A model generated the notes under the pieces. That model was not told the DNA's origin, did not search any database, and saw nothing but the letters and a program-made list of their open reading frames with translations. Positions 25,457-34,344 of a stretch of 64,000 nucleotides of DNA are shown one piece after another; positions within the stretch are counted from its first letter, which is position 1, and every line of letters starts with the position of its first letter. Location of the stretch: positions 62,001 through 126,000 of the forward strand of contig CAKSDI010000002.1 of assembly GCA_934445035.1 (NCBI GenBank), in the 5' to 3' direction. Source of the stretch: an uncultured Eubacteriales bacterium. Lineage in GTDB: Bacteria; Bacillota; Clostridia; Oscillospirales; Acutalibacteraceae. The position numbers and the translations under genes were made by a program.

Positions 25457-25867
25457 TTAGAGTCCGAAAGTTGCCTTAAATAAATCAACCTTTTTAGAAA
25501 TAATATCAACCTTTGCGGTTTTTCCGTCATTGAATTCAATCATAAAACGTAATCCCTTATGGCGATCACTTCCGATTGAAATATCGGGAGTTTCTCCTGT
25601 AAAGGTCATGCTTTTAATATCACTTCCGGTGAAGAAGTAATCATCACGTGAAGTGCTGTAAATAACACCTTTGCCGTTTTCTATGCTTATGTAACTGCCT
25701 TTTGCAAAATCTTCGTTCGGATCTACTTTAAAAGTAATAGAATCCGGAGCATTTACACGACCGTAAAGTGTGCTTAGATTGTTGATTCTGGCTGTTGTTG
25801 CCATAAAGTTTTTGTTTTCTTCCTTGATTTGCTGTGCCTTTTCTTTGACCTTGTCGAAAAATCCCAT
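25457..25867 (-). CDS. Small soluble hypothetical protein, last gene of cargo operon
   Basis: A 136-residue protein: an N-terminal amphipathic, basic helix (MGFFDKVKEKAQQIKEENKN) and a beta-rich remainder from residue 30 that could be a PH-like or similar small beta domain. No family is recognised. The start at 25867 follows GGAGG by 8 nt. It lies 46 nt after the coiled-coil membrane gene and ends at the operon terminator. The amphipathic start hints at membrane association; that is inference. Confidence 0.75.
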   Translation of the reverse strand: MGFFDKVKEKAQQIKEENKNFMATTARINNLSTLYGRVNAPDSITFKVDPNEDFAKGSYISIENGKGVIYSTSRDDYFFTGSDIKSMTFTGETPDISIGSDRHKGLRFMIEFNDGKTAKVDIISKKVDLFKATFGL

Positions 25868-25913
25868 TGTGGTTTCCTCCATAATAATTTATTTAATTGC
25901 ATTATTGCAATTA

Positions 25914-26954
25914 TCAGCGTTTTGTTGCATTGCGATTTTGTTGCTCTACTGCACGTCTCAACCGTTCAGTTTCTGCAACCTGCGCTTTTGCTTGAGCCTC
26001 CATTTGTGCAGCGTGTTCACGGGCCGAACGCTCCATAGCTTGTTCATGCATACGGGTTTGGAATGCCTGCTCTTCCAAAATGGCTTCCTGACGCTGTGCC
26101 TCACGACGGCGCTCTGCTTCTTGCGCATCTTTGCGATCTTCCTCAATTGCCAAGTTTATAGCTTCTTTCAATGTATCGGCACGTTGGGTGCTGAGCAGTT
26201 TTGCAATGTGCGAAGCACTATAGAACAGATCCGAATGAATTAGGGTAACCGCATCCAATTGACCTTTGACATTATCAAGTTCGGCATTTACTGACGAAAG
26301 TTTTTCTGTCCATTTTTCGGTGATTGCTTTGCTATCCGACTCGAATTGTGCATTTTTCTCATCATAATGCACTGTACAGATTGCGATGTTTTTTTCAAGT
26401 GCTTTTTCAAAGTCATCGCATTCTACATAGAAATGATCATTACTAAATGCGCCGATATTTTCAAGTTGATTCTTCCAATTAGCGTATTTTTTCTCCCATT
26501 CGGTATATTTTTGAATTTCCGAATTCCAACAGCAATACCCGATAGCAGTAGCAATTGAAAGAATTATGAGAAGAAATGTAAAACCAAACCCAGCTAAGCC
26601 AATGGTATTGGTAGTTGTTACATTACCGATTATAATGTTGATTGCTACCGCTGCAATGAATATTAACCCACATATTGCAGCACGCTTCATTTTCTTGTTG
26701 TCGATGTCAGGCTTGAAAGGCGGTATATTGCGTGCTATAGGCGAAAGCTTCGGCATATCTGCGCCGAAATTCTTATTCACCGATTCCTGATAGCTTTCCA
26801 ATTCATTGAGCACGGTCGTGCTTAGGTTTTCCTGCTCTTTTTCTGCACTGTTATATATTTTGGAAACTTCTTCTTCTAAATCGTTTCTGCGATTATATAA
26901 TTCGGCAATTCTATTCAGTTCTTTGATGGTTGCCTCACGATTAAATTCAGACAT
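25914..26954 (-). CDS. Coiled-coil membrane protein
   Basis: A 346-residue protein with an N-terminal coiled coil (about 1-60), two membrane helices in the middle (about 90-108 and 120-142), a second coiled-coil region (about 150-240) and a C-terminal highly charged Glu/Arg/Gln/Ala helix (about 270-346) with AEAEAQ-type composition. This layout suggests a hairpin anchored in the membrane with long cytosolic helices, possibly an oligomer that partners the SPFH protein. No gap from the gene before (stop adjacent to start). GGAGGG site. Confidence 0.8.
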   Translation of the reverse strand: MSEFNREATIKELNRIAELYNRRNDLEEEVSKIYNSAEKEQENLSTTVLNELESYQESVNKNFGADMPKLSPIARNIPPFKPDIDNKKMKRAAICGLIFIAAVAINIIIGNVTTTNTIGLAGFGFTFLLIILSIATAIGYCCWNSEIQKYTEWEKKYANWKNQLENIGAFSNDHFYVECDDFEKALEKNIAICTVHYDEKNAQFESDSKAITEKWTEKLSSVNAELDNVKGQLDAVTLIHSDLFYSASHIAKLLSTQRADTLKEAINLAIEEDRKDAQEAERRREAQRQEAILEEQAFQTRMHEQAMERSAREHAAQMEAQAKAQVAETERLRRAVEQQNRNATKR

Positions 26955-27587
26955 TTAGTTTCCCTCCTTTGCAAAAAATCCTTCTTCGGTATCGTCCCCG
27001 TCATCTTCAAAGCCTACAATATCATAGGCAAACGGTCCTACCGAAAACTTGTTTGTATTATCCGCATTGAACACCCAAATAATGTCACGCTCAATTTTAT
27101 ACATATCGGAAAAAGAACCATCAGCGTTGCGTTGGGCTAATTTTTCAATAGGCTTTCTGTCCGGGAAAAGATAATCTTTTGGATGCTTTTCCTTATGTAA
27201 TGCGCATAGAAGCCTTGCTATATATATGTTCCTATATTTACTTTCGTCGGTTATTATCTCTGAAGCTACATAGGCAACTAACGGATTTTTGCTTGCATCC
27301 AAAATATTTGGATAACCTGCAAACTCTAACGATGATTTATCCATAGCATCTGCCATAACAAACGCCAATTTATAAAGGAAACTGCGATTCTCTTTTGATT
27401 TTGCAACCGTCTGCAAATAATCAAAAAAATATTCCGTCTTTTTCAGCAGCGTGTTGGCAGCTGTGTATGCCACCCTCCCTTCACCCGACATAAACCATTG
27501 TGCGGTCTTTTGCAGACTGCTTGAATCGACTGCATCTTTATCCTTTAAGATGCGAATCAATGCCATTGGTGACTGTAAGAAACCCAT
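26955..27587 (-). CDS. Hypothetical soluble protein of cargo operon
   Basis: A 210-residue protein without membrane segments, rich in aromatic and charged residues, predicted mostly helical, with an acidic C-terminal tail (DDGDDTEEG). The start at 27587 is preceded by GAGGAG. It begins 22 nt after the previous gene and its stop abuts the next start. I recognise no domain. Conserved neighbourhood with SPFH and zinc-ribbon proteins suggests that it is a component or client of that membrane assembly. Confidence 0.72.
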   Translation of the reverse strand: MGFLQSPMALIRILKDKDAVDSSSLQKTAQWFMSGEGRVAYTAANTLLKKTEYFFDYLQTVAKSKENRSFLYKLAFVMADAMDKSSLEFAGYPNILDASKNPLVAYVASEIITDESKYRNIYIARLLCALHKEKHPKDYLFPDRKPIEKLAQRNADGSFSDMYKIERDIIWVFNADNTNKFSVGPFAYDIVGFEDDGDDTEEGFFAKEGN

Positions 27588-27609
27588 TTGTTTTCTCCTC
27601 ACTTTTTCT

Positions 27610-28311
27610 TTATTTATAAGATCCGCAGATCCTATTTCGTGAATTTAAAAGATTTACGACTTTTTCTATCTGCACAAGCATTGCCTCCGTATTTTTACCG
27701 AAAACGCTTGTTTTAAGAGCCTTTAATTCCTTTGTGATTTCTGATTCTATTTCTTTGGTTTCCTCAATAGAAACAGGATCGCTGTACTTGAACTTAGTGG
27801 CGAGATTCTGCAAAGGCTCTCTTGCTTTTTCATCTTTGCAAGCATCTAAAATGTCTGAAATGTCTATCTGAAACCTTGTGACGTTTTTTGTTGCGTTAAC
27901 GGAGTTTACATCGATATTTTCTATAAAGTCTCTTGAATTGTCTGCCACAATAAAGCCGATGCTTGCTGCTCCGGTGTATATAAGAGATAGCAAAAGACCT
28001 ATCCAATAAGGAACATTGAAAAATGCACCGACAGCATAGAGAATAACGGTTGTTATCAGTTGAGCAGCGGTATACAGATACCCGATTCGGAAAATCGGAT
28101 AACCGTAAAACTTGCTCATTAAATCCATCGGTTTGCCAAAGGCGTATAAACTAATACCCGCTCCGACAGCCAAGGAAATAATGGAAAAAGCAAACATTAT
28201 CCAAGAGCTTGCCGGTTTTGGAAACGGAATAAGCACCGTAAGGAGAATAAATAAAACGGCAACAATCCCGTAAATCGCAATGGCGGACTTTTTCGGTTTA
28301 TTCATTTTCAT
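27610..28311 (-). CDS. Four-helix membrane protein of cargo operon
   Basis: A 233-residue protein with four predicted membrane helices in the first 130 residues and a soluble helical C-terminal half (130-233). The chosen ATG at 28311 is preceded by AAGGAG at 7 nt and overlaps the end of the SPFH gene, implying translational coupling; GTG 28314 is an alternative. Layout is loosely like YdjH-type partners of the SPFH protein YdjI in Bacillus; this likeness is based on context, not sequence identity. Confidence 0.75.
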   Translation of the reverse strand: MKMNKPKKSAIAIYGIVAVLFILLTVLIPFPKPASSWIMFAFSIISLAVGAGISLYAFGKPMDLMSKFYGYPIFRIGYLYTAAQLITTVILYAVGAFFNVPYWIGLLLSLIYTGAASIGFIVADNSRDFIENIDVNSVNATKNVTRFQIDISDILDACKDEKAREPLQNLATKFKYSDPVSIEETKEIESEITKELKALKTSVFGKNTEAMLVQIEKVVNLLNSRNRICGSYK

Positions 28312-28313
28312 CA

Positions 28314-30209
28314 CTATTCTCCTTTCCGGTGTCCGCAGTCTGGACAGAATTTAGAAGTAATATTTGTGCGTCCGCATTCAGGGCAATTCCAGATTTCAGC
28401 TTTTTCGGGGCGTTTTGCACCGCAATCGGGACAGAAGTTGCTGCTTATTCCTTTACATCCGCAAGAACAGTCCCATTTTGAATTTTCCGCAGTTTGCGGT
28501 TTCGGAGCACCGCATTCAGGACAAAACATAGAGGTTATACAAGTTTTGCCGCAGGAACAGTTCCACGCTGTTGTTTTATTTGAGGTAGGAATGGCATTGT
28601 CCGAAGCCTGCTTTCCCATATCGGCAGCGTTATTCATAATAGGGGACATTATATCCTTTGTCATATTTACAACGCCGCTCATCGCACCGAGTCCCACACC
28701 AAGACCGACCATATTGCCAACGGCACCGCCAAGACCACCGGCGGCAGAACCCTCTGTGCCGGTGCCTGTTCCCGGCAAGCCGTTTTGCATGGCTTCCAAT
28801 CCAATCTGACGAGAGGTTTCCTGACCGTATGTATAGCCTTTGGCACGCATTTCTTCCGCTTCTGCCATTGCCTGTGCAGAATATGCTTCGGCGGTGGATT
28901 GCCCTTTAAGTCTGGTCGCTTCGGCAGAACCCTGAGCCTCAAATTTGACCGCCTCGGAATGCGCCTGTGCGGAGATTTTGGTTGCTTCGCCTTCTCCTTG
29001 TGTGCGCAAAATTTTCCGCTGAGCCTCGGTTTGTTCCTCAACCAAGACTCTTCCTTGACGAGCTTCGGCTTCGGCTCGCAACACGCCTTCTTCTCTGGCT
29101 TTCAGCTTTCTCTCCGCTTCTTGCTTTCTCCAGCGTTCAACATCCTCGCTGTTATGGATTTTGATTGTAGTTAAATTAAAATGATTTGTCGGGATGATCA
29201 ATCCGTACTCATCAAAAACGGCGTTTAAGTCTTTGCGCAGAATATCGGAAATCAGAATTTTTTTGCTTTCAATATCTAAAACATTGATTTGATTTTCAAT
29301 GATAATATTGGCTAACAGGTCCGATAAACGGCTTGTGATCACATCACGGAATTTTTCGGAAACATACGCCGCCGTATAGGACTCGCCGGCACCCATCGGT
29401 TCGTTGTGCTCTGTTCCCGAAGATGTACCGATAATCATATAAACCAACTTGCGAACGCTCTCGTTGTCATCGATTACCTGTAAATCAACCGAACCGCTGA
29501 TACCGATATTAACATAAAAATCCATTTCGGGATTTCTGAGCCGGATTTCCGGCACACCCCACTTGACATTTAATCGGTTTGTTCGAACAAAATAGATCTT
29601 AGAATCAAATGTAAGCTCTGCGTCGGTCGGGAATTTCAAAACTTCTTCTAAAAGCGGAAGCTTTTGTGTTTCGAGAATATGTCGGCCCGGACCGAAAACA
29701 TCCAATCCTTTTCCGTTTCGGAAAAACAAAGCTTTTTGTCCTTCTGACACGATAAGCTGTGAGCCGATATTGAAATTTTCTACGGGATGGCGGTAAACGA
29801 AAATATCATTCATTCCCATATCCCATTTAATTACACCCGTTTTACCACTGCTTTTTTCCTGCGCCAACCTTGCCTGAACATCAATTACGGTTTTACACTG
29901 GGGACAGGTATAGGTTTTTGCGCTCTTGTCGGCAATTAATGCGACTTTACATGCGGGGCAGGTGATTTTAACTGTTTCCTTGCCGGAGTTGATTCTTGTA
30001 TGACAGACCGGGCAGCTGGCAGTTGCGCTTTTACTTCTGTCATAGATAACTTTGTTTCCGCAATGGGGGCATGTGTCCTCAGCCATTCGTTCGGTGTTAA
30101 CATCAACTACATAGCCGCAGGAACACTTAATTTTCTTTTTGGCAAATAAGCCTGTTCCGGCTTGTATCGGTTTTTTACACGCCGGACATTCTATTACGAA
30201 ATTAGCCAT
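28314..30209 (-). CDS. SPFH-domain protein with zinc ribbons at both ends (YdjI/virion-core-like)
   Basis: A 631-residue protein. Residues 1-120 hold several CxxC zinc ribbons (CPACKK, CPHCGNK, CPVCHTR, CPACKV, CPQCKT). The SPFH/band-7 core (about 130-350) follows, then an Ala/Glu/Gln-rich coiled coil with EAEARQG-type repeats (about 355-470), a Gly-rich linker and three C-terminal zinc ribbons ending CPECG, CPDCG and CPDCG. It resembles YdjI-type SPFH proteins that oligomerise at the membrane. The ATG at 30209 follows AAAGGATG. The number of ribbons is unusually high. Confidence 0.9.
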   Translation of the reverse strand: MANFVIECPACKKPIQAGTGLFAKKKIKCSCGYVVDVNTERMAEDTCPHCGNKVIYDRSKSATASCPVCHTRINSGKETVKITCPACKVALIADKSAKTYTCPQCKTVIDVQARLAQEKSSGKTGVIKWDMGMNDIFVYRHPVENFNIGSQLIVSEGQKALFFRNGKGLDVFGPGRHILETQKLPLLEEVLKFPTDAELTFDSKIYFVRTNRLNVKWGVPEIRLRNPEMDFYVNIGISGSVDLQVIDDNESVRKLVYMIIGTSSGTEHNEPMGAGESYTAAYVSEKFRDVITSRLSDLLANIIIENQINVLDIESKKILISDILRKDLNAVFDEYGLIIPTNHFNLTTIKIHNSEDVERWRKQEAERKLKAREEGVLRAEAEARQGRVLVEEQTEAQRKILRTQGEGEATKISAQAHSEAVKFEAQGSAEATRLKGQSTAEAYSAQAMAEAEEMRAKGYTYGQETSRQIGLEAMQNGLPGTGTGTEGSAAGGLGGAVGNMVGLGVGLGAMSGVVNMTKDIMSPIMNNAADMGKQASDNAIPTSNKTTAWNCSCGKTCITSMFCPECGAPKPQTAENSKWDCSCGCKGISSNFCPDCGAKRPEKAEIWNCPECGRTNITSKFCPDCGHRKGE

Positions 30210-30222
30210 AGTATCATCCTTT

Positions 30223-32346
30223 CTATCTGTAATAATCCGAGCTGGCATATGAATAACAGTCATTTGCTTTTGAGTTGCTGTCTTCATAGTCATATTTGGC
30301 TAACAGGGCAAATAAAAAATATGCTTTTTCGTACTCTGCGTTTTTTTGATAAGTACAAGCTTTATTGTACATATCTTTCAGTAATGCTTTTGATTTCAGC
30401 ACATCGTCCCATATATCATCAAGCTTTGAAACTGCATTGACAATATCCGTTTCAAAAGTCGGACTGTTTACATCTACGGAGTCATAGGCTTTCATTGCTG
30501 CATCAAAGCTCTTTTGCAGCTTTTCATTCTTTTCTTTTTGTGCTTTCTTATTGCTTTCCGTGCTTGGTTTTATTGTTTTTTCTTTGCCATTACCAAAATC
30601 CTTAAATGTATAGTCAGAATAGTTAATTTGCGTGATGGCAAAGGTAATTTTCAATGATGCAAAGCTATAGTCTGACAGCTTTTGAACAGAATCGGAATCA
30701 AGCGTTAAATCCAATTCCTGTTTTTTCCCGTGCGGAAGATTGGAAAGCTCCAACTTAGTTGCGCTGAGTTTTTTCCCGCTCTCGTCATAAAAATACATAA
30801 CGCCTGAAAAGTAAGAAATATCAACAAAGCCTTTGTTTTTGAATTCCATTGGTATGGTTTCGCTTACCCAATTGTCGGAAAGCGTATCTTTGCTGAATCC
30901 AACATATACATTGGTGTTATATTTCATCAAATTAAATACGAAAAATGCAAATACAACAAAAATCGCAACGACACTTAAATACGCTATAACTTTCTTGGAT
31001 TTCTGTCTGGTTTTCTGCTTTTGTGTATAGCTCATTAACTCAGCGGTGCGGATTTCATCTCCGCAGGTTTGATATAACGCCAAGGCTTTTTTGAATTCGG
31101 GACAATCAATCAGGTTTTCTTTTTTGTTTTCAATTTCGCTTTCGTTTCTTGCTTGCAACCGTACAAGACAAAGCCCCCAATATGCGTCGGCATTTTGTGC
31201 GTCAAAGGATAGAATCAATTGCAAAAAAGTCCGAGCCTGATTCCACAGGGCAGATTGTAAAAGAACACGGGAATATAAAAGAATTTGGGTTTTTAATGCT
31301 TCCGGCGCTCCTGAATGATAGCCGATCAGCTTCCAAACAAATTGACTGATTCTGTCTGTTGTGACATTCTCGGAATTTACTGCGTTCAATACATCAATAA
31401 CTTCTTTGTCTGCATTATCTGAGTATTTAAGCAAGTTTTCAAAATCAATAATGCATTGCTGCATAGTGGCATCCGATTTTATATCGCATTTTAACAATAA
31501 CGAATGGATTCGCATATTACCCGGATCAGTAACAAGGAACTTTCTGTAATACTTTTGTGCAATTATCGGTGAACAGTTGCTGGCGAATTTTTCAATGTAT
31601 GAAAGATATGTATCTACTTCATTCGATTCCAGTGTTGTGCTTATCAAATAATCAAACGATTTTTCGTAAGATTTATTGATTGCATAGAGAATGGCACCAT
31701 TTGTAATGCTTTTGAATTTACTGTTTGAATAAACAGCTTCATTTTTTGCATAGGGCAAAATGGCTTTTAAGGCTGTGAACAAAGCACTGTCGGATTGATA
31801 ATCATTTGAAAAAATCAATTCTATAATATGCCGTGCAAATTCAGGTGTAGCATTTGAAAGAATGACATCGATTATTTTCCCATCAGCTACGGTAAACGCC
31901 GATAATGCCCTTAATAGTTCTCCCTCATTAGAAAGGTGGCGGCTGCACATAATTGCAAACCACCGCACCTGCGCATTGTTATGATCAGATAATAAAACCT
32001 GATTGATTTGGGCTTGTGCTGTTTCCCATTCCTTAACACCTAAAAAGCGAGAAATCAGTTGGAGATTCTGTTCAGTATCAATATTGGAACTTTCACGGTG
32101 AATGTCTGAGTCAATATTATCCGAAAGCTTAATTTCTTTAACGGTAATTGTATCCGTTTTAATAGTCGCCGCCTTTGCTGCCATTTGTCCGCTTTGAATT
32201 TCCTTCTTTTCAATGGGGCAATAAGTAAACGGATTTCCGGCATCATCTCGACCGAGCATATATTTTGTGCCGCAGTTTTCACATATGTAAAACTTGCCAT
32301 CTTCACGCAGTGTTCCGCCGCAACCAGAACATTCAAGTTTTTTCAC
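30223..32346 (-). CDS. Zinc-ribbon, helical-repeat membrane protein
   Basis: A 707-residue protein with a TFIIB-like zinc ribbon at residues 5-30 (CSGCGG...CENCGTKY), a long helical, TPR-like region (about 90-420), a membrane helix near 455-475 (KKVIAYLSVVAIFVVFAFFVF) and an outer beta domain plus Lys-rich helices to the end. The start is GTG at 32346 with GGAGG upstream, and GTGA overlaps the stop of the preceding gene. It looks like a membrane-anchored scaffold in the same class as zinc-ribbon partners of SPFH proteins. Confidence 0.85.
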   Translation of the reverse strand: MKKLECSGCGGTLREDGKFYICENCGTKYMLGRDDAGNPFTYCPIEKKEIQSGQMAAKAATIKTDTITVKEIKLSDNIDSDIHRESSNIDTEQNLQLISRFLGVKEWETAQAQINQVLLSDHNNAQVRWFAIMCSRHLSNEGELLRALSAFTVADGKIIDVILSNATPEFARHIIELIFSNDYQSDSALFTALKAILPYAKNEAVYSNSKFKSITNGAILYAINKSYEKSFDYLISTTLESNEVDTYLSYIEKFASNCSPIIAQKYYRKFLVTDPGNMRIHSLLLKCDIKSDATMQQCIIDFENLLKYSDNADKEVIDVLNAVNSENVTTDRISQFVWKLIGYHSGAPEALKTQILLYSRVLLQSALWNQARTFLQLILSFDAQNADAYWGLCLVRLQARNESEIENKKENLIDCPEFKKALALYQTCGDEIRTAELMSYTQKQKTRQKSKKVIAYLSVVAIFVVFAFFVFNLMKYNTNVYVGFSKDTLSDNWVSETIPMEFKNKGFVDISYFSGVMYFYDESGKKLSATKLELSNLPHGKKQELDLTLDSDSVQKLSDYSFASLKITFAITQINYSDYTFKDFGNGKEKTIKPSTESNKKAQKEKNEKLQKSFDAAMKAYDSVDVNSPTFETDIVNAVSKLDDIWDDVLKSKALLKDMYNKACTYQKNAEYEKAYFLFALLAKYDYEDSNSKANDCYSYASSDYYR

Positions 32347-32996
32347 AACTTTACCTCCTCGGTCGTGATAGGACCGTTTTTAATAACATAAGGCACTTTG
32401 TTATTACGTATTTCTTCGACGGTTAACGAATGATGCCGAACTAAATCACATTCTTTACACGAAAAAGAAAACCAATCATATGCAAACCCCGGCATATGAA
32501 GTAAAACATCTTTGAATTTTTCATTATCTATGTATGTGTTCTTGATGCTCTTAAGCAACTCTGAAAAATTAGTTGGTGGCAACAAATCGGGAATATTTGA
32601 ATAATAACGTATACACCAAACAAATACAGGTATCGTCAAGAGAACACTAATAGTGTTATTTACAGTGGAGTAATTTTTATTTGATTTCTTTTTGCACGCA
32701 TGATTTATACACTGGATAGAAAGTTCTTCAATATTATTTGTTTTAAGCTTATGATCTTTAATGTCTTTGATATATGTGGTAGTTTCTTTTTCGGTGGATG
32801 CTAAGGTTAATTCAAAAGGCATATTGTCTATTATCAAATCAGGTTCTTTTTGGTTGGCGTTTCCCCATATTATTTTTTTCTCACAAAAAAGGTCAAAACA
32901 ATTTTTAAGAAGATACAATTGAAATCTCTCATTTATTTCTTTTTTGAAGAAATCTTTTGGAAAGAAATAATCAAAACTAACTTTATTCATTTTCAT
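32343..32996 (-). CDS. Hypothetical protein, first gene of the cargo operon
   Basis: A 217-residue soluble protein with no recognised domain. Residues around EPDLIIDNMPFELT loosely recall a PD-(D/E)xK nuclease core, but the final Lys is missing, so I do not assign it. A CKEC pair near the C-terminus may bind metal. The ATG at 32996 has GGAGC upstream; longer readings run into the invertible segment. It is the first gene after that segment and so is most directly controlled by its promoter orientation. Confidence 0.7.
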   Translation of the reverse strand: MKMNKVSFDYFFPKDFFKKEINERFQLYLLKNCFDLFCEKKIIWGNANQKEPDLIIDNMPFELTLASTEKETTTYIKDIKDHKLKTNNIEELSIQCINHACKKKSNKNYSTVNNTISVLLTIPVFVWCIRYYSNIPDLLPPTNFSELLKSIKNTYIDNEKFKDVLLHMPGFAYDWFSFSCKECDLVRHHSLTVEEIRNNKVPYVIKNGPITTEEVKL

Positions 32997-33039
32997 AATA
33001 ATGCTCCATAGATTTGTTTGAATAGACAACTGATTAAAC

Positions 33040-33060
33040 AACATAATCCATATTATGTTG
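33040..33060 (+). repeat. Left inverted repeat of the switch
   Basis: The last 20 of its 21 bases are ACATAATCCATATTATGTTG. The site is itself a palindrome of two 8-bp half-sites (AACATAAT and ATTATGTT) around CCAT, the layout of a tyrosine-recombinase core site. Confidence 0.85.
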
Positions 33061-33073
33061 TATTTAGAGCAAT

Positions 33074-33100
33074 AAAAAATCTGCCGCAAACAGGGCAGAT
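33074..33100 (-). terminator. Terminator inside the switch, facing the operon
   Basis: ATCTGCC/GGCAGAT stem (33079-33085 with 33094-33100) with T6 on the minus strand. In the present orientation it would stop transcription coming from the recombinase gene before it reaches the cargo operon. Confidence 0.75.
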
Positions 33101-33224
33101 CAAAAAAGAGTATAGCAAAGCAAGCCTTCTCAGAATTGTCGAAAAAGATAAGGAGAAAAGGCTTTATTGTCATGTTCGGTTTTCGACAATTTTGAGTTTT
33201 CTGTACTTTCCTTGGTTAAAGTGC

Positions 33225-33253
33225 TTTACAAACCATCCGTATTATGATATAAT
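33225..33253 (+). promoter_or_regulatory. Consensus promoter inside the switch, currently facing away from the operon
   Basis: TTTACA (33225-33230) and TATAAT (33248-33253) are spaced exactly 17 bp. The predicted start at about 33260 leads only into the right repeat and a terminator. Confidence 0.8.
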
Positions 33254-33300
33254 ACGATATGTAAAATTGCGTTTGCTATATCCAAAAGCGAAATTTAATG

Positions 33301-33321
33301 CAACATAATATGGATTATGTT
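33301..33321 (-). repeat. Right inverted repeat of the switch
   Basis: Exact reverse complement of 33040-33060 over all 21 bases. Confidence 0.85.
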
Positions 33322-33325
33322 TCTG

Positions 33326-33347
33326 CCGCCGATTTCGGTGGTTTTTT
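33326..33347 (+). terminator. Terminator just outside the switch
   Basis: CCGCCG/CGGTGG stem (33326-33331 with 33336-33341, one G-T) followed by T6. It ends any transcript from the promoter in its OFF orientation and protects the recombinase gene from antisense transcription. Confidence 0.75.
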
Positions 33348-34188
33348 ATATTATAAGCCGCATATTTTCCATACGCTGACGATGTTCCATGCCGGTGGAG
33401 ATGATATAAATTCTTGTGGTGTTTATACTTGAATGACCGAGAATATCCGCAAGTTTTGCAATATCCTTTTCAATTCCGTAAAACACCCTTGCGAACAGGT
33501 GGCGCAGGTTATGCGGAAACACCTTTTGTGGGTTTACATTTGCTTCTTCACACAAGGCTTTCATTTCCCGCCAGATGTTGGTTCGGCTTATCGGCTTGCC
33601 CGTCCTTGTTACAAAAATCATACCGCTTTTAATATTTTGCTCTGCTGCATAGCGGAGCAATTTTTGTTTTAATTCCTTTACGATAAATACCGACCGCGTT
33701 TTCGCCTTGCAGTTCACCACCGCCTCGCCCTGTTTTACCGCCTCAACCGTTATATATTGCAACTCGCTGACGCGGATTCCCGTTCCGCATATAGTCTGCA
33801 AAATAAGATTAAGCCGCTCGTTGTGCTTGCGCTCCGCCGTTCGACAAAGCCGTGTGTATTCCGCTTTTGTCAGTTCTTTTTCTTCGGGGCAGAATACCTG
33901 CTGCTGCAATTTCAGCGATTTCACCTTTAAATCGTGCCAGCCTAAAAAAGCAAATAGATTGTTGATACTTGCAAGCATTGAATTAACGCTTCGCACAGCG
34001 TAAGCTTCTTGCAAATGCTTCTTATATGCAATTACGTTTTCTTTTGTAACAGCATTGTTTTGCGTATACGCTGAAAATGCCTTTACATCACGGCTATACT
34101 TTTCAACTGTTGCCGCACTCCTTTCCTCTAAGATTAGGTGTTCCTTAAATTCGGCAATTACTTTTGCCGTAATAAATCGTCCTTTCAT
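33346..34188 (-). CDS. Tyrosine recombinase (XerC/D-like invertase or integrase)
   Basis: A 280-residue tyrosine recombinase: N-terminal SAM-like core-binding domain (about 1-95) and catalytic domain with the first Arg in GTGIRVSEL (near 138), HNLRH (near 230) and GHSSINTTRIY with the nucleophile Tyr near 259. The start at 34188 is preceded by GGAGG at 9 nt. Its stop codon lies 25 bp from the right repeat of the invertible segment, which makes it the likely invertase, similar in arrangement to RecV- or Mpi-type switches. It may instead be a leftover integrase; the element's own junctions fit the serine recombinase. Confidence 0.88.
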   Translation of the reverse strand: MKGRFITAKVIAEFKEHLILEERSAATVEKYSRDVKAFSAYTQNNAVTKENVIAYKKHLQEAYAVRSVNSMLASINNLFAFLGWHDLKVKSLKLQQQVFCPEEKELTKAEYTRLCRTAERKHNERLNLILQTICGTGIRVSELQYITVEAVKQGEAVVNCKAKTRSVFIVKELKQKLLRYAAEQNIKSGMIFVTRTGKPISRTNIWREMKALCEEANVNPQKVFPHNLRHLFARVFYGIEKDIAKLADILGHSSINTTRIYIISTGMEHRQRMENMRLII

Positions 34189-34315
34189 TTTGGTTTGCCT
34201 CCGAGTATTTTTTACTATTTTACCCGAAAAGTATGAAAACAAAAATTGTCGTCCCAAAAGGGTTGTGGTATGTTACCTTGGAAAGAACGATTTTGCAAGT
34301 TATTTTTTATTTTAG

Positions 34316-34344
34316 TTGAAAACAATTTGCCACATTGATATAAT
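34316..34344 (+). promoter_or_regulatory. Promoter of the sigma-like/HTH gene
   Basis: TTGAAA (34316-34321) and TATAAT (34339-34344) are spaced 17 bp, giving a leader of about 195 nt. Confidence 0.75.

Larger units (their letters stand above)
33040..33321. other. Candidate invertible promoter segment (phase-variation switch), OFF orientation
   Basis: 21-bp perfect inverted repeats (33040-33060 and 33301-33321) bound 240 bp. Inside is a consensus promoter at 33225-33253 directed to the plus strand, away from the operon, and a terminator directed to the minus strand (33100-33074). A second terminator directed to the plus strand lies just outside (33326-33347). If the segment flips, the promoter would lie at 33136-33108 on the minus strand and reach the ATG at 32996 with a leader of about 105 nt. 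A tyrosine recombinase gene adjoins it. Confidence 0.75.

Noticed and set aside
32343..32996. PD-(D/E)xK nuclease call for the first cargo gene
   Set aside because: Only a partial motif (PD and E) is visible; the catalytic Lys is not found.
33346..34188. Tyrosine recombinase as the element's integrase
   Set aside because: It is far from both ends and adjoins the invertible repeats; the junctions fit the serine recombinase better, although not proven.
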